59,659 nucleotides of DNA, from positions 1-59,659 of the forward strand of contig NZ_VYIK01000016.1 of NCBI RefSeq assembly GCF_008709575.1. Direction: 5' to 3'. The translations under genes were made by a program, and so were the position numbers. This DNA is from Mycobacterium sp. (lineage in GTDB: Bacteria > Actinomycetota > Actinomycetes > Mycobacteriales > Mycobacteriaceae). Below are positions 49,342 through 59,659 of this stretch, in pieces; within the stretch, counting starts at the first letter, position 1; each line of letters starts with the position of its first letter. Under the pieces are notes generated by a model, which worked only from the letters and a program-made list of their open reading frames with translations, was not told the origin of the DNA and did not search any database.

Positions 49342-52308
49342 GTGCGACGGCTAGCCGAGGTGGTGGTGCGGTGGCCGTGGGTCGTGATCGGGTTCTGGGT
49401 GGCGCTGGCGGCGGTGCTGTCGCTGACGGTCCCCTCCCTGGACGAGATGTCCCGCAGACATCCGGTTGCGATCCTGCCGGCGGATGCCCCGTCGGCCGTC
49501 GCCACCCGACAGATGGCCGAGGCGTTTCACGAATCGGGCTCCGACAACGTCCTGCTGGTGCTGCTGACCGACGAGAAAGGGCTGGGACCCGACGACGAGG
49601 CCACCTATCGCAAGCTGGTGGACGCGTTGCGCGGGGACGCCTCCGACGTCGTGATGCTGCGGGACTTCCTCACCGCGCCGCCGTTGCAGCAGGCTTTGAC
49701 CAGTAAAGACAACACATCCTGGATTGTTCCGGTCGGCCTTGCCGGCGAATTGGGCACGCCCACGTCCTACGGCGCCTACACCCGGGTCGCCGACCTTGTC
49801 AGGCACACCGTGGCCGGCTCGGCGCTGACGGCACACCTGACCGGACCCGCGGCCACCGTCGCTGATCTGACGAAAGCGGGGGAGCAGGATCGGCTTCCGA
49901 TCGAACTCGCGATCGTGGTGCTGGTTTTGGCGGTCCTGCTGGTGATTTACCGCAACCCGGTCGCCATGCTGCTGCCGCTGATGACGATCGGGATATCCGT
50001 GGTGACCGCACAGGCCGTGGTGGCCGGCTTTTCCCACCTGAGCGGCCTGGGCGTGTCGAACCAGGCGATCATATTCCTGGGTGCGATGGTCACCGGCGCC
50101 GGCACGGATTACGCCGTCTTCGTCGTCAGCCGCTACCACGATTATGTGCGCCTGGGCGCGGATTGCGATGAGGCGGTCACACGGTCGTTGATCTCCGTCG
50201 GCAAGGTCATCGCCGCCTCGGCCGCCACCGTGGGAATCACCTTCCTCGGAATGAGTTTCGCCCGGCTCGGGGTGTTTAAAACCGTTGGCGCGGCATCGGC
50301 CATCGGCATCGGTGTGGCGTTTCTTGCCGCGGTGACATTCCTGCCGGCCGTCCTGGTGCTCGCCGGGCCGCGTGGCTGGATCCGGCCGCGACGCGAACTG
50401 ACTGCCCGGGCATGGCGGCGCTCGGGGGTACGTATTGTGCGCCGACCCAGGGTTCATCTGGCTGCCAGTGTGGCGGTGCTGGTCCTGTTGGCCGGCTGCG
50501 CGGGGTTGGCTCGCTACAACTACGACGATCGCAAGGCGTTGCCGTCCGCTGCCGAGAGCTCGCGCGGGTACGCTGCGCTGGATCGGCACTTTCCGGTCAA
50601 CCAGTCCATTCCCGAGTACCTCGTCGTCCACTCAGCGCACGACTTGCGCACACCGGCTGCTCTGGCAGACCTGGAGCAAATGGCCGCCCGGGTGAGCCAG
50701 CTGCCCGATATCGCTGTGGTCAGTGGCATCACACGGCCCACGGGAGCGGTGCCCGAACAGCTGCGGGCCACCTATCAGGCGGGCACGATCGGCGGCCGGC
50801 TCGGCGGCGCCTCGACCGTCATCAGCGACGACAGCGACGACCTCGACCGGCTGGCCGACGGGGCCAACACCCTGGCCGACAACCTGGTCGAGGTGCGCGG
50901 CCAGGTCAACCAGGCCGTCTACAGCGTTCGCGATCTCGTCGAGGTTCTCACCGCTTTGCAGACCCAATTCGGCGGGGAGAAGATGATCAGGGAAATCGAT
51001 ATCGCCGCCAAGCTGGTCACCGCCGTGCGCGACTTCGGCAACGCCATCGGGGTGAACTTCGCCGCGGTCAGGGACCTCTTCGCCTGGATCGGCCCGGTGC
51101 TGACCGCACTCGATGCCAGCCCGATCTGCGATGCCGACGTCGACTGCAGCACCAGCCGCAGTCACCTCGCCCGGCTGGTCAATGCCCGCAGCGACGGCAC
51201 TCTCGACGAAATCACCGAGCTGGCTCGCCAGCTGCAGTCGATCAACGACGGGCAGACGCTCAAGGCCACGGTGAACCATTTGCGCGGTGCGCTCGCGCGC
51301 GCCGGCAAAGCCCTGCACGTGATGGGACTGGACCAACCCGGTGGCCTGCAGGCGAACCTGAACACCGCGCAGCACGGCGCTGATCGGCTCGCCGTCGGGA
51401 GCAGACAAGTCGCCGACGCGGTAGAAGAACTGGTGGGCAGGGTCAAACAGATGGGCGCCGGGCTCGGCGAGGCGTCGGCGTTCCTGATGGCGATGAAACA
51501 CGACGCGGCCACTCCGGCGATGGCAGGGTTCAATATCCCGCACCAGGTGCTGCGGATGCAGGAATTCAAAGAGGCAGCGCAGACGTTCATTTCGCCGGAC
51601 GGGCACTCGGTGCGCTACGTGATACAGACCAACCTCAATCCGTTTGGCGCCGAAGCTATGGACCAGGTGACTGCCATCGCTGACACCGCGCGGGGTGCCC
51701 AACCGAATACCACGTTGGCGGACGCTTCCATCGGGTTGTCGGGATATCCGGTCACGCTGCGCGACACCCGGGCCTGTTATCAGCACGACATCCGGTTCAT
51801 CGTCGTCGTAACCCTCGTCGTCGTTGTGCTGATCTTGATGGCGCTGCTGCGTGCGGTCGTTGCACCGCTGTACCTTGTTGGTTCGGTGGTCCTTTCCTAC
51901 TTGTCGGCGATCGGTATCGGTGTCGTGGTTTTTCAGTATCTTCTTGGTCAGCAGTTGCATTGGAGCGTACCCGGCCTGGCCTTCGTGGTGCTGGTCGCTG
52001 TGGGAGCCGACTACAACATGCTTTTCGTCTCCCGGATGCGTGACGAGTCCCCGAATGGCATGCGGTACGGTGTCATTCGCACCCTGGGTTCGACCGGCGG
52101 TGTGATCACCGCGGCCGGTCTGATCTTCGCCGCTTCGATGTTCGGTCTGCTGTTCTCGAGCATCGGCACAGCGGTTCAGGCCGGCTTCGTCATCGGAGTG
52201 GGCATCCTGCTGGACACCTTTGTGGTGCGCACCGTCACGGTGCCGGCGATGGCTGCGCTGATCGGGCGGGCGAACTGGTGGCCGTCGCGGCCCGGACGGG
52301 CGCAGTAG
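49342..52308 (+). CDS. MmpL lipid exporter (MmpL8/MmpL10-like)
   Basis: RND-superfamily inner-membrane transporter of 988 residues, expected to move the acylated glycolipid precursor to the periplasm. About 12 membrane helices: TM1 ([20 protein letters not shown]), a first external domain, TM2-6 around 190-340 with [17 protein letters not shown], a long helical second external domain, then TM7-12 with [15 protein letters not shown]. The Asp-Tyr pairs in those two motifs are the proton-relay residues of MmpLs. GTG start at 49342. Length is closer to MmpL10 (about 1000) than MmpL8 (about 1090). Confidence 0.94.
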   Translation: MRRLAEVVVRWPWVVIGFWVALAAVLSLTVPSLDEMSRRHPVAILPADAPSAVATRQMAEAFHESGSDNVLLVLLTDEKGLGPDDEATYRKLVDALRGDASDVVMLRDFLTAPPLQQALTSKDNTSWIVPVGLAGELGTPTSYGAYTRVADLVRHTVAGSALTAHLTGPAATVADLTKAGEQDRLPIELAIVVLVLAVLLVIYRNPVAMLLPLMTIGISVVTAQAVVAGFSHLSGLGVSNQAIIFLGAMVTGAGTDYAVFVVSRYHDYVRLGADCDEAVTRSLISVGKVIAASAATVGITFLGMSFARLGVFKTVGAASAIGIGVAFLAAVTFLPAVLVLAGPRGWIRPRRELTARAWRRSGVRIVRRPRVHLAASVAVLVLLAGCAGLARYNYDDRKALPSAAESSRGYAALDRHFPVNQSIPEYLVVHSAHDLRTPAALADLEQMAARVSQLPDIAVVSGITRPTGAVPEQLRATYQAGTIGGRLGGASTVISDDSDDLDRLADGANTLADNLVEVRGQVNQAVYSVRDLVEVLTALQTQFGGEKMIREIDIAAKLVTAVRDFGNAIGVNFAAVRDLFAWIGPVLTALDASPICDADVDCSTSRSHLARLVNARSDGTLDEITELARQLQSINDGQTLKATVNHLRGALARAGKALHVMGLDQPGGLQANLNTAQHGADRLAVGSRQVADAVEELVGRVKQMGAGLGEASAFLMAMKHDAATPAMAGFNIPHQVLRMQEFKEAAQTFISPDGHSVRYVIQTNLNPFGAEAMDQVTAIADTARGAQPNTTLADASIGLSGYPVTLRDTRACYQHDIRFIVVVTLVVVVLILMALLRAVVAPLYLVGSVVLSYLSAIGIGVVVFQYLLGQQLHWSVPGLAFVVLVAVGADYNMLFVSRMRDESPNGMRYGVIRTLGSTGGVITAAGLIFAASMFGLLFSSIGTAVQAGFVIGVGILLDTFVVRTVTVPAMAALIGRANWWPSRPGRAQ

Positions 52309-52329
52309 AACCGGAGCCGCCGCGTTCCG

Positions 52330-53406
52330 TCAGCGCGGTGGAGCAAGTCGGTCGATGATCTGCGAGACAATGTCGCCGACGGTGACTTTGTCGGGTCGTC
52401 CCAGAAGTACATTCGGATCCATACCTGTCTTCGAATCTACTTCGACCGGAGCAGTCGACGGGTCGTCGTCGCGTGAATATCCCGCATCCACCACCGGTTT
52501 GAGCGTCGCATCAAGCCGATCCAGCACGTCTTCGGGCACGCCGACGTACTGCAGGGGCAGTATCAGCGGAAGGTGTTTCGCGGGAACGAGATAAGTCGTC
52601 GTCGTCGCGCCCTTGGAGTTGGTGGTCGTCCTGATGTTCTGCGGTGGCAAGGTATCTGGATTGCCGAACGCCGCCGGGGTATGGACAATCGCCACCCCCA
52701 TGATCGCGTTGAGGATCGCCAGCGGGTTGTCCCATCTGTCCGGGAAGTCTGCGACACCGTCGTAGGCGGCGACGACTACTTTGGTGTCGTATTGGCTTTC
52801 CCGCGGAGGCGGTATGGTGTAGTCGATCATCGGAACGAAGGTGCCGGTGGGAAACATCGTGGTCAGGAAGCTCTGACCGAACGCGTGACGCGCCACCGGG
52901 GAACCAAAAATGCCGAATGACAACTGGTCCGGCGGAGGTGCGGACGGGTCGTCAGCCAGGCGCCCCTGCTCGGCGTCGGCCACGAGTGCACCCTCGGACA
53001 AGCCGATCACATTCCGGGGGCTGCGGTGGATCGCCGCATCGAGGTTGTCGGTTCCGGCCGCGACCGAGTCGCCGACGCTGTCGGTGTCCAGGCCCGGCAA
53101 CACGTCGTGCAGCAACCGGCCCTGCATCATCCCGGCGGGATAGTCGATGACTTCCCGTTTGGCGGCGGGGAAATAGTGTGCGCCGGCGCGTACCGTGTAG
53201 TCGTACCAGGGCACCCCGGGGACTTTCGCGCCGCCCACGTTGTAGGTGGTGTCGTCGGCAGCGGCGATGCCGCCGCCGAAAGATCCTGCGATGCCCACGA
53301 CTCCCAGCGCGACGACTCCCGCGAATAGTTGCCTCATCACTCTCCCGAACCGGCCGCGTGTGGTAGGTGTCCCTGGTGTCGCATCGATCGCTTGTCCACG
53401 AAGCAT
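52330..53406 (-). CDS. Exported PE-PPE-domain serine hydrolase (Chp1/Chp2-like)
   Basis: A 358-residue alpha/beta-hydrolase, by family the Chp enzymes that finish sulfolipid or polyacyltrehalose by transesterifying two precursor molecules outside the membrane. An N-terminal hydrophobic segment (MRQLFAGVVALGVVGIAGSF, about 24-43) ends in IAAADD, a likely signal peptide or anchor. The nucleophile motif is VIGLSEGALVAD (GxSxG). The C-terminal part has LPLQYVGVPEDVLDRLDATLKPVVD. ATG 53406 chosen; ATG 53337 gives a plain signal peptide. Convergent with mmpL, 21 bp between stops, mirroring chp1 versus mmpL8. Confidence 0.9.
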   Translation of the reverse strand: MLRGQAIDATPGTPTTRGRFGRVMRQLFAGVVALGVVGIAGSFGGGIAAADDTTYNVGGAKVPGVPWYDYTVRAGAHYFPAAKREVIDYPAGMMQGRLLHDVLPGLDTDSVGDSVAAGTDNLDAAIHRSPRNVIGLSEGALVADAEQGRLADDPSAPPPDQLSFGIFGSPVARHAFGQSFLTTMFPTGTFVPMIDYTIPPPRESQYDTKVVVAAYDGVADFPDRWDNPLAILNAIMGVAIVHTPAAFGNPDTLPPQNIRTTTNSKGATTTTYLVPAKHLPLILPLQYVGVPEDVLDRLDATLKPVVDAGYSRDDDPSTAPVEVDSKTGMDPNVLLGRPDKVTVGDIVSQIIDRLAPPR

Positions 53407-53538
53407 AGTCAGCGGGCGGCACTTCGTGGGGCAGCGGTCAGGCTTTGCGCTAATGTTCGACACACCGGGCCGGAAACGTGGTCGCAAGCGCAACACCAGG
53501 CACACTGGTAACAACAACGATGCCGGGAAGGTGTAGCC

Positions 53539-54276
53539 GTGTACCGAGTCTTTGAAGCGCTGGACGAATTGGCTGCCATTGTCGAAGAAGCCCGCGGTGT
53601 GCCGATGACCGCCGGCTGCGTGGTGCCGCGCGGCGACGTGCTGGAGCTGATCGACGACATCAAGGACGCGATCCCCACCGAGCTGGACGACGCCCAGGAT
53701 GTGCTCGACGCGCGCGATTCGCTGCTGCACGACGCCAAGGAGCACGCGGACTCGATGGTGTCCTCGGCCACCACCGAGGCAGAGTCGACACTCAACCATG
53801 CCCGCGCGGAAGCGGATCGGCTGTTGTCCGACGCCAAGGCGCAGGCGGACCGCATGGTGGCCGAGGCGCGCCAGCACAGCGAGCGGATGGTGCACGAGGC
53901 CCGTGAGGAGGCGATGCGCATCGCGGCCGCGGCCAAGCGCGAATACGAAGCCGCCACCAGCCGCGCCAAGACCGAGTGTGACCGGCTGGTGGAAAACGGC
54001 AACATCTCCTACGAGAAGGCCGTGCAAGAGGGCATCAAAGAGCAACAGCGGCTGGTGTCGCAGACCGAGGTGGTGGCCACGGCCAACGCCGAGGCCACCC
54101 GGCTCATCGACGCCGCGCACGCCGAAGCCGACCGCCTGCGCGGCGAATGCGACGTCTACGTCGACACCAAGCTGGCCGAGTTCGAGGAGTTCCTCAACAG
54201 CACACTGCGCTCGGTCAACCGGGGCCGACACCAACTGCGGACCGCAGCGGGTGTGCACGACTACGTGCAACGCTGA
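53539..54276 (+). CDS. sepIVA: Septum/IMD-associated DivIVA-domain protein SepIVA (Rv2927c-like)
   Basis: Essential mycobacterial DivIVA-family protein linked to septation and intracellular membrane domain organisation. The 245 residues are mostly long amphipathic coiled coil: LDELAAIVEEARGVPMTAGCVVPRGDVLELID near the N terminus, then repeated AEADRLLSDAKAQADRMVAEAR heptads, and a conserved end TLRSVNRGRHQLR. GTG start at 53539 with GGGAAGG upstream. It marks the return to conserved synteny after the lipid cluster. Confidence 0.9.
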   Translation: MYRVFEALDELAAIVEEARGVPMTAGCVVPRGDVLELIDDIKDAIPTELDDAQDVLDARDSLLHDAKEHADSMVSSATTEAESTLNHARAEADRLLSDAKAQADRMVAEARQHSERMVHEAREEAMRIAAAAKREYEAATSRAKTECDRLVENGNISYEKAVQEGIKEQQRLVSQTEVVATANAEATRLIDAAHAEADRLRGECDVYVDTKLAEFEEFLNSTLRSVNRGRHQLRTAAGVHDYVQR

Positions 54277-54296
54277 TCGCCCGCGGCCGGCGGCCG

Positions 54297-54302
54297 TAGA
54301 AT
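54297..54302 (+). promoter_or_regulatory. Putative -10 box of a leaderless promoter for the DUF177-rnc operon
   Basis: TAGAAT ends seven bases before the ATG at 54310, with no Shine-Dalgarno between. This matches the leaderless promoter layout seen at serA and the FAH gene and would drive DUF177-rnc-fpg and perhaps genes beyond. Confidence 0.45.
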
Positions 54303-54309
54303 CGGCGGC

Positions 54310-54891
54310 ATGGCCAGGCAACACAGCCCGACCCCGCCGCGGCACCCCGCTTCTCCGCTCGCGATCAACATCGCGCGGCTGGGCCGACGTCCGGGGGCCA
54401 TGCTGTGCCTGCGTCAGAGGGTGTCCAGCCCCGCGCGCATCGGATTGGACCTGATCGCGATCGAGCCCGGCGCCCCGATCGAGCTGGATCTGCGAGTCGA
54501 GTCGGTGTCCGAGGGCGTCCTGGTCACGGGCACGCTGAAGGCTCCCACCACCGGCGAGTGCGCCCGATGCCTGACGATGGTGAACTCGTACGTGCAGGTC
54601 AGCCTGACCGAATTGTTCGCCTACCCGGACACGGCCACCGACATGACCACCGGGCACGACGAGATCGGCCGGGTCGTCAATGGGGTCGTCGATCTCGAGC
54701 AGCCGATCATCGATGCCGTGGGGCTGGAGCTGCCGCTGTCGCCGGTGTGCCGGGCGGACTGCCCCGGGCTGTGCCCGGATTGCGGGGTGCCGCTGGCCGC
54801 GGAGCCCGGTCATCACCACGACCTGATCGATCCGCGGTGGGCCAAGCTGGCCGCGATGGTGCCCCGCGGCCGGGCCGCATCGCAGCGATGA
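54310..54891 (+). CDS. DUF177/YceD family protein (Rv2926c-like)
   Basis: A 193-residue protein of the YceD/DUF177 family, often linked to 23S rRNA or ribosome assembly. A core [26 protein letters not shown] and the cysteine pairs [13 protein letters not shown] suggest a metal site. In many bacteria rpmF follows; here rnc follows directly through an ATGA overlap, as usual for mycobacteria. Confidence 0.88.
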   Translation: MARQHSPTPPRHPASPLAINIARLGRRPGAMLCLRQRVSSPARIGLDLIAIEPGAPIELDLRVESVSEGVLVTGTLKAPTTGECARCLTMVNSYVQVSLTELFAYPDTATDMTTGHDEIGRVVNGVVDLEQPIIDAVGLELPLSPVCRADCPGLCPDCGVPLAAEPGHHHDLIDPRWAKLAAMVPRGRAASQR

Positions 54892-55568
54892 GCAGCCTGC
54901 TCGAGGCGCTCGGGCTGGAACTGCCCGGCGAGTTGTTGACCCTGGCGCTGACCCACCGCAGCTACGCTTACGAGCACGGCGGGTTGCCCACCAACGAGCG
55001 CTTGGAGTTTCTCGGTGACGCCGTCCTGGGCCTGACCATCACCGACGAGCTGTTCCGTCGCCATCCGGACCGCTCGGAGGGGGAGTTGGCCAAGCTGCGG
55101 GCCAGCGTGGTCAACACCCAGGCGCTGGCCGACGTCGCGCGCGGCCTGACCGACGAGGGCCTGGGTGCGCACCTGTTGCTGGGGCGCGGCGAGATCGCCA
55201 CCGGCGGCGCGGACAAATCCAGCATCCTGGCCGACGGCATGGAATCCCTGCTGGGCGCGATCTACCTGGAACACGGTATCGACATCGCCCGCAAGGTGAT
55301 CCTGCGGCTGTTCGGTCCGCTGCTGGACGCCGCGCCCACTCTGGGCGCCGGCCTGGACTGGAAGACCAGCCTGCAGGAACTGACCGCGGCCCGGGGCCTG
55401 GGCCCGCCGTCATATCAGGTCACCGCCACCGGCCCCGACCACGACAAGGAGTTCACCGCCGTCGTGATGGTGATGGACACCGAGTACGGCTCCGGGGTGG
55501 GGCGATCCAAAAAGGAAGCCGAGCAGAAGGCCGCCGCAGCTGCCTGGAACTCGCTCGAGCGCGCCTGA
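54888..55568 (+). CDS. rnc: Ribonuclease III
   Basis: Double-strand-specific endoribonuclease for rRNA and other RNA processing. The 226-residue protein has the signature [14 protein letters not shown] with catalytic Glu/Asp, a second acidic site in [15 protein letters not shown], and a C-terminal dsRNA-binding domain (from about residue 150; [14 protein letters not shown]). ATG 54888 overlaps the DUF177 stop (ATGA). fpg starts 5 bp after the stop. Confidence 0.97.
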   Translation: MSSLLEALGLELPGELLTLALTHRSYAYEHGGLPTNERLEFLGDAVLGLTITDELFRRHPDRSEGELAKLRASVVNTQALADVARGLTDEGLGAHLLLGRGEIATGGADKSSILADGMESLLGAIYLEHGIDIARKVILRLFGPLLDAAPTLGAGLDWKTSLQELTAARGLGPPSYQVTATGPDHDKEFTAVVMVMDTEYGSGVGRSKKEAEQKAAAAAWNSLERA

Positions 55569-55573
55569 CATCC

Positions 55574-56449
55574 ATGCCCGAACTGCCTGAGGTCGAGGTG
55601 GTGCGGCGCGGACTGCAAGCCCAGGTGGTGGGTCGGACCATCACCGCGGTCCGCGTGCATCATCCGCGCGCGGTGCGCCGCCACCAGGCCGGCCCGGCCG
55701 ACCTGACGGCGCGGCTGCTCGGCGCCCGGATCACCGACTCGGGCCGGCGCGGAAAATATCTGTGGCTCACGCTGGACGAGGGGGACCGCGCGCTGGTGGT
55801 CCACCTGGGCATGAGCGGACAGATGCTGCTCGGGGCGGTGCCGGACACCGGCCACCTGCGGGTCGCCGCGTTTTTCGACGACGGGACGACGCTGAGCTTC
55901 GTCGACCAGCGGACCTTCGGGGGCTGGCTGCTGGCCGAGCTGGTGGTCGTCGACGGCAGCACCGTGCCCGCGCCGGTCGCGCATCTGGCTCGGGATCCGC
56001 TCGATCCCGCGTTCGACGCGGATGCGGTGGTCGACGTGTTGCGGGGCAAGCAGTCCGAGATCAAGCGCCAGCTGCTCGACCAGACCGTCGTGTCCGGCAT
56101 CGGCAACATCTACGCCGACGAGGCGTTGTGGCGGGCCAAGGTCAACGGGGCGCGCCGTGCCAACGCATTGACCCGCCGGCAGGTGACGGCGGTCCTGGAT
56201 GCGGCCGCCGAGGTGATGCGCGCCGCGTTAAAGCAGGGTGGCACCTCCTTCGATGCGCTGTATGTCAACGTCAACGGCCAGTCCGGCTACTTCGACCGGT
56301 CGCTGGAGGCCTACGGGCGCGCCGGTAAACCCTGCCGGCGTTGCGGGGCGGTGATCCGCCGGGAGAAGTTCATGAACCGCTCGTCGTTCTACTGCCCGCG
56401 CTGCCAGCCCCGGCCACGCGCACGTTCGCGACGCGACGCGACCCGGTAA
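55574..56449 (+). CDS. fpg: Formamidopyrimidine-DNA glycosylase
   Basis: Removes 8-oxoguanine and formamidopyrimidines from DNA and nicks the site. The 291-residue enzyme begins MPELPEVE (catalytic Pro2, Glu3), has [15 protein letters not shown] (helix-two-turn-helix) and a C-terminal zinc finger [13 protein letters not shown]…FYCPRC. Together with mutT1 it gives the window two parts of the 8-oxoG defence. A 3x10-bp repeat overlaps its stop. Confidence 0.97.
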   Translation: MPELPEVEVVRRGLQAQVVGRTITAVRVHHPRAVRRHQAGPADLTARLLGARITDSGRRGKYLWLTLDEGDRALVVHLGMSGQMLLGAVPDTGHLRVAAFFDDGTTLSFVDQRTFGGWLLAELVVVDGSTVPAPVAHLARDPLDPAFDADAVVDVLRGKQSEIKRQLLDQTVVSGIGNIYADEALWRAKVNGARRANALTRRQVTAVLDAAAEVMRAALKQGGTSFDALYVNVNGQSGYFDRSLEAYGRAGKPCRRCGAVIRREKFMNRSSFYCPRCQPRPRARSRRDATR

Positions 56450-56470
56450 AACCCGTTAGAACCCGGTAGA
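56441..56470. repeat. Three 10-bp direct repeats at the fpg-osmC junction
   Basis: ACCCGGTAAA, ACCCGTTAGA, ACCCGGTAGA follow head to tail. The first unit contains the last codons and TAA stop of fpg; the last unit runs into AAAAGGA, the likely ribosome site of the next gene. Probably slippage-derived; each unit carries a stop in one frame. Confidence 0.7.
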
Positions 56471-56479
56471 AAAGGACTC

Positions 56480-56893
56480 ATGACGCAACTGTGGGTGCAG
56501 CGCACCGGGGTTCGCCGCTACAGCGGGCACAGCTCGCGCGGCGCGCAGGTTCTCGTCGGACCCGAGGACGTCGAGGGCGTGTTCACCCCCGGGGAGCTGC
56601 TCAAGATCGCGCTCGCGGCATGCAGCGCCATGGCCACCGACCATCCGCTGGCCCGTCGGCTCGGTGCGGACTACCCCGCGACGGTCCGGGTCGGCGGCAA
56701 CGCCGACCGCGAACAGCAGCGCTATCCGCTGCTGGAGGCGACCTTGGTGCTCGACCTGTCGGAGTTGACCGACCGGGAAGCCGAGCAGCTGCGGATCGTC
56801 GCCGAGCGCGCCGTCGACCGGGGCTGCACTGTCGGGCGCACGCTGAAGTCAGGGACCACGGTGACCTTCGAGGTCGTCGATGGCCGAACCTGA
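56480..56893 (+). CDS. OsmC/Ohr-family protein (Rv2923c-like)
   Basis: Probable thiol-dependent peroxide reductase of 137 residues. OsmC/Ohr proteins use two cysteines; here they lie in [12 protein letters not shown] (about Cys50) and [11 protein letters not shown] (about Cys116), the expected spacing. [27 protein letters not shown] matches the family. AAAAGGA precedes ATG 56480. Its 3' end overlaps acyP by 14 bp. Confidence 0.9.
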   Translation: MTQLWVQRTGVRRYSGHSSRGAQVLVGPEDVEGVFTPGELLKIALAACSAMATDHPLARRLGADYPATVRVGGNADREQQRYPLLEATLVLDLSELTDREAEQLRIVAERAVDRGCTVGRTLKSGTTVTFEVVDGRT

Positions 56894-57161
56894 CGTCCGG
56901 CTCACCGCCTGGGTGCACGGCCGGGTGCAGGGCGTCGGATTCCGGTGGTGGACCCGCTCGCGCGCGCTGGAGCTCGGACTCACCGGCTATGCCGCCAACA
57001 GCCGTGACGGCCGGGTGCAGGTGGTCGCGCAGGGACCCCGCGCCCAATGCGAGCGGCTGCTGAGCCTGCTGCGGGGTGGTAACACGCCGGGCCAGGTCGA
57101 CAAGGTCGTCGCTGATTGGTCGCCGCGCGGCGAACCGATCTCCGGCTTCACCGAGCGGTAG
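56880..57161 (+). CDS. acyP: Acylphosphatase
   Basis: Small enzyme (93 residues) hydrolysing acyl phosphates. It has the phosphate loop [12 protein letters not shown] with catalytic Arg and the catalytic Asn in [20 protein letters not shown] 56880 lies inside the end of the osmC-like gene, giving a 14-bp overlap. smc starts 11 bp after its stop, the standard mycobacterial order. Confidence 0.95.
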   Translation: MAEPDVRLTAWVHGRVQGVGFRWWTRSRALELGLTGYAANSRDGRVQVVAQGPRAQCERLLSLLRGGNTPGQVDKVVADWSPRGEPISGFTER

Positions 57162-57172
57162 TCTCACACGTG

Positions 57173-59659
57173 GTGTACCTCAAGAGCCTGACGCTGAAGG
57201 GCTTCAAGTCCTTCGCCGCGCCGACGACTCTGCGTTTCGAACCGGGCATCACCGCCGTGGTCGGCCCCAACGGCTCGGGTAAATCCAATGTGGTCGACGC
57301 CCTGGCCTGGGTGCTGGGCGAACAGGGCGCCAAAACGCTGCGCGGCGCCAAGATGGAAGACGTCATCTTTGCCGGCACCTCGTCACGGGCCCCGCTGGGC
57401 CGCGCCGAAGTCACCGTCACCATCGACAACTCCGACAACGCGCTGCCGATTGAGTACACCGAGGTATCGATCACCCGCCGGATGTTCCGCGACGGTGCCA
57501 GCGAATACGAGATCAACGGCAGCGGTTGCCGTTTGATGGACATCCAGGAGCTGCTCAGCGACTCCGGCATCGGTCGCGAGATGCATGTGATCGTCGGGCA
57601 GGGAAAGCTCAATGAGATCCTGGAGTCGCGGCCGGAGGATCGCCGGGCGTTCATCGAGGAAGCGGCCGGCGTGCTCAAGCACCGCAGGCGCAAGGAAAAG
57701 GCGGTCCGCAAGCTGGAGGCGATGTCGGCGAATCTGGCCCGGCTCACCGACTTGACCAGCGAGCTGCGCCGCCAGCTCAAACCGCTGGGCCGCCAGGCCG
57801 AAGTGGCCCGGCGCGCTCAGACCATCCAGGCAGACCTGCGGGATGCCCGGCTGCGGTTGGCCGCCGACGACCTGGTCGCTCGGCGGGCTGAGCTGCACGG
57901 CACCGCCGAGGCCGAGGCGGCGTTGCGCCGCGACCACGACGCGGCCGCCGCCCGGCTGGCGACGGCCTCTGACGAGCTGGCCGCCCACGAGGCCGCGTTG
58001 ACCCGGTTGTCCGAGCGCACCGAGTCTGCGCAGCAGAGCTGGTTCCGGTTGTCGGCGCTGGCCGAACGGGTGGACGCCACCGTGCGCATCGCACGTGAGC
58101 GGGCCCAGCACCTGGAGGTCGAGCCGGCCCTGACCGGTGGACCCGACCCCGACGCGCTGGAGGCCGAAGCCCGAGAGGTCGAGGCCGCCGAACGGCAGCT
58201 GCTGGCCGAGCTGGCTGCCGCCCGGGTCAGGCTCGACGCTGCGCGGGCCGAGCTGGCCGAGCGGGAGCGCAGTGCCGCCGAGGCTGAGCAAGTGCACCTG
58301 GCCGCGGTGCGGGCGGAGGCCGACCGGCGTGAGGGCCTGGCCCGGCTGGCCGGCCAGGTGGAGACCATGCGTGCGCGGGTCGGGTCGACCGATGACGCGG
58401 TGGCCGAGCTCTCCGAACGCATCGAGGAAGCCGCTGCCCGAGCTGAGGCGGCGCGGGCCGAATTCGAAACCCTGCAGGGCCGGGTCGGCGAACTCGATCA
58501 GGGCGAGGTCGGCCTCGACGAGCACCACGAACGGATGGTGGCGGCGTTGCGGCTGGCCGACGAGCGGGTCGCCGAGTTACAGTCCGCCGAACGCGGTGCC
58601 GAACGGGAGGTGGCGTCGCTACGGGCCCGTATCGACGCCCTGTCGACGGCGCTCGAACGCAAGGACGGTGCCGCATGGCTGACCGAAAATCTCAGTGGCC
58701 AAGGGATTTTCGGGCCTGTAGCCAAGTTGATCAAGGTGCGGACCGGCTACGAGGGCGCGCTGGCCGCGGTGCTGGGCGCGGCCGCCGATGCGGTCGCTGC
58801 GGAGAGTTTCGGTGCCGCCCGCTCCGCGGTGGCTGCCCTCAAACACGCCGACGGCGGCCGCGCGGCGATCGTGCTCGGCGACTGGCCCGCCGCAGCGGAC
58901 TCCGCGCAGCCGCCGCCCGGCGGGTTGCCCGACGGTGCCCGGTGGGCTCTCGATGTGGTGGAAGCGCCGCCGCGGCTGCGCGGTGCGATGACCGCAATGC
59001 TCTCCGGCGTCGTGGTGGTCGCCGATTTGACGATCGCGCTCGACCTGGTGGCCGCCAGCCCGTGGCTGCGCGCGGTCACCCTCGACGGCGATCTGGTCGG
59101 TGCCGGCTGGGTGAGTGGCGGCTCCGACCGCAAACCCTCCACACTGGAGATCACCAGCGAGATCGACAAGGCTCGCGCCGAACTGGCCGCCGCCGAGGCG
59201 TCGGCCGCCGCGCTCGGCGCAGCCCTGTCGGGGGCGCTGAGGGAGCAGGTCGCCCGACAGGACGCCGCCGAGCAGGCGCTGGCCGCACTCAACGAATCCG
59301 ACGCCGCGATCTCGGCGAGCTATGAGCAGCTGGGGCGACTGGCTCAGGACGCCCGCGCTGCGGAGGAGGAGTGGCGGCGGCTGCTGCGTCAGCGCGAGGA
59401 GTTGGAGACCGGCCGGGCGCAGACCCTTGAGGAACTCAGCGAGCTGGAGACCCGGTTGCGCAACGCCGAGCAGACCCAGCCCGCCGACGCGCAACCCGGC
59501 CATCTCCGGGCCCGACAGCAGATCGCCGCCGCTGTCGAGGCCGCCCGCAGCGCCGAGGTCGAAGCCCGGCTGGCGGTACGCACCGCCGAGGAGCGCGCCA
59601 ACGCGGTGCGCGGGCGGGCCGATTCGCTGCGCCGCGCCGCCACCGCCGAACGGGCGGCG
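57173..59659 (+). CDS. smc: Chromosome partition protein Smc (partial, cut by window end)
   Basis: Structural maintenance of chromosomes ATPase; compacts and segregates DNA. The first 829 codons are present and open to the edge; full-length proteins are about 1200 residues. The head starts [20 protein letters not shown], with Walker [10 protein letters not shown] (about 32-40) and the Q-loop [18 protein letters not shown] long Ala/Arg/Glu coiled coil follows, then the hinge (about 500-650, [29 protein letters not shown]), then the returning coil. GTG 57173 matches the family start; a GTG at 57170 is one codon earlier. ATP-binding C-terminal head lies outside the window. Confidence 0.96.
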   Translation, partial: MYLKSLTLKGFKSFAAPTTLRFEPGITAVVGPNGSGKSNVVDALAWVLGEQGAKTLRGAKMEDVIFAGTSSRAPLGRAEVTVTIDNSDNALPIEYTEVSITRRMFRDGASEYEINGSGCRLMDIQELLSDSGIGREMHVIVGQGKLNEILESRPEDRRAFIEEAAGVLKHRRRKEKAVRKLEAMSANLARLTDLTSELRRQLKPLGRQAEVARRAQTIQADLRDARLRLAADDLVARRAELHGTAEAEAALRRDHDAAAARLATASDELAAHEAALTRLSERTESAQQSWFRLSALAERVDATVRIARERAQHLEVEPALTGGPDPDALEAEAREVEAAERQLLAELAAARVRLDAARAELAERERSAAEAEQVHLAAVRAEADRREGLARLAGQVETMRARVGSTDDAVAELSERIEEAAARAEAARAEFETLQGRVGELDQGEVGLDEHHERMVAALRLADERVAELQSAERGAEREVASLRARIDALSTALERKDGAAWLTENLSGQGIFGPVAKLIKVRTGYEGALAAVLGAAADAVAAESFGAARSAVAALKHADGGRAAIVLGDWPAAADSAQPPPGGLPDGARWALDVVEAPPRLRGAMTAMLSGVVVVADLTIALDLVAASPWLRAVTLDGDLVGAGWVSGGSDRKPSTLEITSEIDKARAELAAAEASAAALGAALSGALREQVARQDAAEQALAALNESDAAISASYEQLGRLAQDARAAEEEWRRLLRQREELETGRAQTLEELSELETRLRNAEQTQPADAQPGHLRARQQIAAAVEAARSAEVEARLAVRTAEERANAVRGRADSLRRAATAERAA

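Noticed and set aside
38917..53406. Assignment of the lipid cluster to PDIM/phenolic glycolipid synthesis
   Set aside because: No ppsA-E modules, fadD26, papA5, mas neighbour set or drrABC are present; only a single iterative PKS with PapA1/3-like and MmpL8/10-like partners.
38917..53406. Assignment of the lipid cluster to trehalose polyphleate synthesis
   Set aside because: Gene families overlap and it cannot be excluded fully, but the PKS has an apparently complete ER and methylmalonyl-type AT signature, and fadD is divergent from pks as in the sulfolipid locus.
53407..54819. N-terminal extension of the PE-PPE hydrolase to 829 codons
   Set aside because: The extra part is antisense to sepIVA and the DUF177 gene; the signal-peptide-bearing start is at 53406 or 53337.

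Overview
The window is a high-GC actinobacterial chromosome segment from a mycobacterium. Gene content and order match, in inverted orientation, the Mycobacterium tuberculosis stretch from about Rv2997 to Rv2922c (from memory of that genome; no search was run). Species cannot be fixed. An ectoine operon and an acyl-lipid polyketide cluster that are absent from this place in M. tuberculosis point to a non-tuberculous species. I see no insertion sequence, prophage, integrase or CRISPR array.

Layout. 1-4.6 kb: start of an FAD oxidoreductase, serA, leuB and an MFS transporter. 4.7-8.06 kb: ectABCD on the minus strand (compatible-solute synthesis), with ectC interrupted by an in-frame stop codon. 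8.1-14.1 kb: FAH-family hydrolase, gltX, tRNA-Gln, tRNA-Glu, an F420/FMN split-barrel protein, an IclR regulator divergent from leuCD. 14.3-23.8 kb: hupB, mutT1, ppk, fbiD preceded by 53-bp MIRU-like repeats and a chain of tiny coupled ORFs, gpsA, ddlA, a DUF3515 protein, thiL, ung. 23.8-38.8 kb: rpmB, a FakA-like DAK protein, recG, a secreted HNH protein, two aldo-keto reductases, lipN, a DsbA-like and a VKOR protein (a disulfide-forming pair), pyruvate carboxylase, rsmD with an apparent CTG start, coaD and purU.

38.9-53.4 kb is the main accessory region. It holds a fatty-acyl-AMP ligase (minus), a Pks2/Mas-type iterative type I PKS (KS-AT-DH-ER-KR-ACP), a PapA acyltransferase, an MmpL exporter, and a secreted PE-PPE-type serine hydrolase (minus). 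Order and orientation reproduce the core of the M. tuberculosis sulfolipid locus (fadD23/pks2/papA1/mmpL8/chp1). Here it sits between purU and sepIVA, the site occupied in M. tuberculosis by the PDIM/phenolic glycolipid genes. A methyl-branched acyl-trehalose-like lipid, exported and finished outside the membrane, is the likely product; no sulfotransferase or second papA is visible.

53.5-59.7 kb returns to conserved housekeeping genes: sepIVA, a DUF177 protein, rnc, fpg, an OsmC protein, acyP and the first 829 codons of smc, cut by the window edge. Many neighbours overlap by ATGA or GTGA, indicating translational coupling. Several genes (serA, the FAH gene, the DUF177 gene) have a TAnnnT -10 box 6-7 bases before the start codon, as expected for leaderless mRNAs.
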